Assembly (NCBI GenBank): GCA_019751475.1
Contig: JAIENH010000308.1
Location: 1 to 5,302, forward strand
Direction of reading: 5' to 3'
Source of the DNA: Cyclobacteriaceae bacterium
Lineage (GTDB): Bacteria > Bacteroidota > Bacteroidia > Cytophagales > Cyclobacteriaceae
DNA length: 5,302 nt
Every line of letters starts with the position of its first letter. Position 1 is the stretch's first letter. The position numbers and the translations under genes were made by a program. Positions 5,271 to 5,302 of this stretch are shown here, in pieces. The notes under the pieces are model-generated. The model saw only the letters and a program-made list of their open reading frames with translations, ran no database searches and was not told the origin of the DNA.

Positions 5271-5302
5271 AAGGAACTGGTTGTTTGTCTTGGAAAAATG
5301 GA
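5181..5302 (+). CDS. IS110-family transposase, N-terminal fragment (continues past window)
   Basis: Forty codons are visible before the window ends: two copies of MEKIIRQVVGIDVGS followed by KELVVCLGKM. The VVGIDVGSKELVV motif is the first strand of the RuvC-like DEDD domain of IS110 transposases, the Asp being the first catalytic residue. In these serine-plus-DEDD recombinases the RuvC-like domain acts together with a C-terminal Tnp domain, which would lie outside the window (full length usually 300-400 residues). Two ATG starts are possible: 5181, giving a 15-residue duplicated N-terminus, or 5226, giving the normal family N-terminus. The second start alone would make an ordinary protein, so the duplication need not destroy function. 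No Shine-Dalgarno is visible before either start. Confidence 0.75.
   Translation, partial: MEKIIRQVVGIDVGSMEKIIRQVVGIDVGSKELVVCLGKM

Larger units (their letters stand above)
4921..5302 (+). mobile_element. IS110-family insertion sequence, left end and start of transposase
   Basis: Hydrolase homology stops at about 4918-4923. About 260 bp of non-coding sequence follows, then the start of a transposase with the IS110 N-terminal motif GIDVGSKELVVCLGKM. IS110-family elements lack ordinary terminal inverted repeats, and in the IS110 group they carry a long non-coding left end upstream of the transposase, as here. The exact left boundary is not fixed. I place it at 4921, where a hairpin begins and a CT dinucleotide could serve as the exchanged core, as in IS621-like elements. 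The right part of the element and the other half of the hydrolase lie outside the window. Confidence 0.75.

Overview
The window most resembles a chromosomal stretch from a member of the Bacteroidota, probably a Cytophagales-type bacterium. The reasons are a head-GIN/DUF2807 secreted protein with SGSG repeats, start codons without recognisable Shine-Dalgarno sequences, a TTG-N18-TACCTTCA promoter close to the Bacteroidota TTG / TAnnTTTG pattern, and an IS110-type transposase start of the kind common in that phylum. The assignment is by resemblance only. No rRNA, tRNA or CRISPR array was seen.

Layout: (1) Positions 4-1862 hold a two-gene plus-strand operon with an ATGA overlap: a 12-TM MFS drug/H+ antiporter-like exporter and a YhhN/TMEM86-family lysoplasmalogenase. 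(2) A minus-strand MgtC/SapB-family membrane protein converges on this operon, and the two 3' ends overlap by 20 bp. A perfect 7-5-7 inverted repeat lies just upstream of its start. (3) Positions 2482-2880 are a gene-free, repeat-rich stretch with two different REP-like palindromic elements, a 12-bp tandem repeat and a strong hairpin terminator. (4) A minus-strand secreted DUF2807 protein with nine SGSG-marked ~20-residue repeats follows. It is divergent from (5) a signal-peptide-bearing CocE/NonD-type (peptidase S15-like) hydrolase. (6) That hydrolase is cut off at 353 residues by the left end of an IS110-family insertion sequence, which runs off the window.

The most interesting part is the right edge. 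About 230-260 bp of structured non-coding DNA lies between the point where hydrolase homology ends and the transposase start. This is where IS110-group elements encode their bridge RNA (also called seekRNA), the bispecific guide that pairs with both target and donor DNA. At least three candidate stem-loops are visible there, as well as a 14-bp hairpin at the element tip. The transposase begins with a perfect 45-bp in-frame tandem duplication carrying its first RuvC-like Asp motif (GIDVGS) twice. This is either a real variant or an assembly artefact at a contig end.

Functional links between the resident genes are loose. The exporter and lysoplasmalogenase are probably co-transcribed membrane functions, and MgtC, DUF2807 and the hydrolase look independently transcribed.
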